The position numbers were made by a program, and so were the translations under genes. Shown here one piece after another: positions 62,536 through 64,000 of a DNA stretch of 64,000 bases; position 1 is the first letter of the stretch; every line of letters starts with the position of its first letter. This DNA comes from Archangium gephyra (GTDB lineage Bacteria; Myxococcota; Myxococcia; Myxococcales; Myxococcaceae), in assembly GCA_003243425.1 (NCBI GenBank), contig QFQP01000032.1, positions 21,462-85,461 of the forward strand, given 5' to 3'. Below the pieces are notes generated by a model. The model saw only the letters and a program-made list of their open reading frames with translations. It made no database searches and was not told the DNA's origin.

Positions 62536-63336
62536 CTACTTGGCACTGGCTAGAAGTTGCCGGACCAAGTTCTTCGTCACGTCCCAGAAAAGTCGGGAGT
62601 CGTTCCTCCCCAGTTCAACCCCGTACCGAAGCTCTTTGGCTGGATGCACGTAGTTTCGAAACTCTTTCAGAACATCGGCAACATCCTTGGCCGATTCCGT
62701 CAGCCACCCTAGCTCTCGGCCTACCTTGATATACGAATCAAGCATCCACTCTTGATAGTTAATTGTCTTGCCCGCTCTATCCTTCGGCGCCGAAGCAGCG
62801 TTAACGAGCGCCGATTTGTCGACAAGTGCATTGGCTCTCGAGACGAATAGTGCCTCTAGAAGCCCACCCATCATTACAATTGCAGCCAAGTGAGCGTCTA
62901 CACTCACGCACCTAATACACTCCGTCCATCTACGACTGAGAATGGAGAGCATTTCTGGATTACCCACAAGCGGCGAAAAGTCCGGCGTAACGTCGTCGGA
63001 AGCGGCCGTCGGATTGGAGACTGGAGCCACTACGGCGAGGCCACGCAACTGCACCAAATTGACCTTCGCTTGGTCCAGCGCTTCCATATATGTGAACTTC
63101 GATGCGTGGCCTGATGTCGCGCGCAGGATCGTCTGATGCGCAACATCAATACCGGACAAATTGTCCTTCAACGAAGATGTCGACAGTGCTGGACGATGGG
63201 TGTGAAACCAAGTCTCCGCAGTTGCACGAAGTGAGGAGACATCATCAACTTTCCGCACTTGCACGCCGTTTATCTTTCGAAGCCGCGACCGCGCAGCCTC
63301 GACCTCTGACAGCGCGGAATTGATCGCGTTGAGCAT
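62536..63336 (-). CDS. Unknown protein with HEPN-like C-terminal part
   Basis: 266 residues from a region of clearly lower GC. The N-terminal part is helical with conserved-looking charged residues. The C-terminal part has DVADVLKEFRNYVHPAKELR, reminiscent of the RN..H motif of HEPN RNases or regulators, though the spacing (R-x3-H) is shorter than canonical. It lies four bases after the next gene on the minus strand and seems to form an operon with it. HEPN genes are frequent in defence and toxin-antitoxin islands, but I cannot assign a system. Confidence 0.55.
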   Translation of the reverse strand: MLNAINSALSEVEAARSRLRKINGVQVRKVDDVSSLRATAETWFHTHRPALSTSSLKDNLSGIDVAHQTILRATSGHASKFTYMEALDQAKVNLVQLRGLAVVAPVSNPTAASDDVTPDFSPLVGNPEMLSILSRRWTECIRCVSVDAHLAAIVMMGGLLEALFVSRANALVDKSALVNAASAPKDRAGKTINYQEWMLDSYIKVGRELGWLTESAKDVADVLKEFRNYVHPAKELRYGVELGRNDSRLFWDVTKNLVRQLLASAK

Positions 63337-63340
63337 TCAT

Positions 63341-64000
63341 TCACCGGGCCTTTGCCTTCTTCTTTGAACGCGGACTCGGGCGTGAACGCGTTGGCTTTTC
63401 AACGGTAGAACCGCCAGGCAGAGTGATCGCAACCAAGTTTTCACCGACGGAACTGAGCTTGAACTCTCCCGTCCCGGCGCCGCTGAGATAGCCCGCGTTC
63501 TTAGCGTTGTGCAGCGTCATGGCCCAACGCTTCACTTGTGGCCAGCCAGCCAGACGCGCCGCGTCCTTCATGATGTCGGCGTTAACTGTTTCCCGTCGAT
63601 CCTCGGAGCGGGCCTCGAATTGAAAATAATACGCGACGACGGCTGCGAACTGTTGGTCGCTCTTTGGCTGCTTCTGATTGGTGAAAGACTTGATGTCTGT
63701 GCTTGCGTGCCGCGGCCCGTTGTCGAAATGCGAGATGCCTCCGCCGGTGGTGGGCGGCGTAGTTCGGTCAGGCATCGGGACATGGCTCGTGCGCGGCGAA
63801 TACACACTGCTGAAATCCAAACGGAGTGTTTCGACAGCGAACCGCACAGCGAGCACCTGCTCCTCTGCGCTCAGTCCGGTCAGTTCAGACACGATGCGCT
63901 GCGCAGCATCGAGAGGACTCTTAGAGGCGATCTCGGAATTGGCGGCGTAACCACCTGAAGTTCGATCGCTTTCAGCGGGGGGATCGACAGATGAGGACGG
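63341..64000 (-). CDS. Hypothetical protein, 5' end outside the window
   Basis: The frame is open without a stop from 63341 to the window edge. A GTG at 63892 is possible, but upstream codons (SPLDAAQRIVSELTGL) also look coding, so the gene may begin beyond base 64000. The visible part has FAAVVAYYFQFEARSEDR and DIMKDAARLAGWPQVKRWAM, a helical region, and ends in a basic tail (SRPSPRSKKKAKAR). No domain is recognised. Low GC like its partner. Confidence 0.55.
   Translation of the reverse strand, partial: PSSSVDPPAESDRTSGGYAANSEIASKSPLDAAQRIVSELTGLSAEEQVLAVRFAVETLRLDFSSVYSPRTSHVPMPDRTTPPTTGGGISHFDNGPRHASTDIKSFTNQKQPKSDQQFAAVVAYYFQFEARSEDRRETVNADIMKDAARLAGWPQVKRWAMTLHNAKNAGYLSGAGTGEFKLSSVGENLVAITLPGGSTVEKPTRSRPSPRSKKKAKAR

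Overview
The window is high-GC bacterial chromosome that looks like Myxococcota (myxobacteria or close relatives). The signs are a eukaryote-like Ser/Thr kinase fused or coupled to WD40 repeats, many small lipoproteins (several Cys-rich), proteins ending in a MYXO-CTERM-like Cys/membrane/Arg tail, PilZ and response-regulator proteins, an MglA-like GTPase with roadblock partners, and a sigma-54 regulator. No rRNA, tRNA, insertion sequence, prophage or CRISPR array was seen.

Layout. 1-6.6 kb: tail of an M15-type peptidase, the kinase/WD40 locus, a sulfatase-fold membrane protein, and a MarR regulator facing a SnoaL-like gene across nested palindromes. 6.7-10.4 kb (minus): deformylase-like protein, two PAP2-like membrane proteins and a Gly-rich repeat lipoprotein in one run. 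10.5-19.6 kb: peptidoglycan-binding protein, an ECF41-type sigma factor with an FAD oxidoreductase and its own promoter, a DUF559 protein, a nitronate monooxygenase-like protein, a Gre factor, two PilZ proteins, an EcsC-like protein and a MYXO-CTERM surface protein. 19.7-37.9 kb: carbonic anhydrase plus SulP transporter, AAA ATPase, coiled-coil protein, HxlR regulator, glycerol kinase, a collagen-like lipoprotein, a thioesterase, hemerythrin, a response regulator and a large GNAT protein.

37.9-48.2 kb is the most interesting locus. It is a compact operon of fatty acyl-AMP ligase, free ACP, a 2288-residue KS-AT-ACP-KR-DH-AOS megasynthase and a cyclopropane-synthase-type methyltransferase, ended by a clear terminator and divergent from the GNAT acyltransferase-like gene. 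Together these could activate a fatty acid, extend it by one or more ketides, release it by decarboxylative condensation with an amino acid, modify it, and perhaps N-acylate it. That would be a polyketide route to sphingoid-like lipids.

48.3-62.5 kb holds a DUF3857/transglutaminase protein, a divergent SDR/TetR pair, and a minus-strand signalling block. In that block a histidine kinase and an NtrC-type activator precede a sigma-54 promoter with two upstream dyads, followed by REC-DUF4388-roadblock, a DUF4388-like protein, two roadblock proteins and an MglA-like GTPase. A CPA2 antiporter, YchF and a PilZ-REC protein follow. After about 62.5 kb the base composition drops and two unfamiliar genes (one HEPN-like) run off the window edge.

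Caution: four genes are each broken by what looks like exactly one missing base (near 1.80, 6.34, 7.97 and 14.88 kb). This may reflect sequence quality rather than biology.
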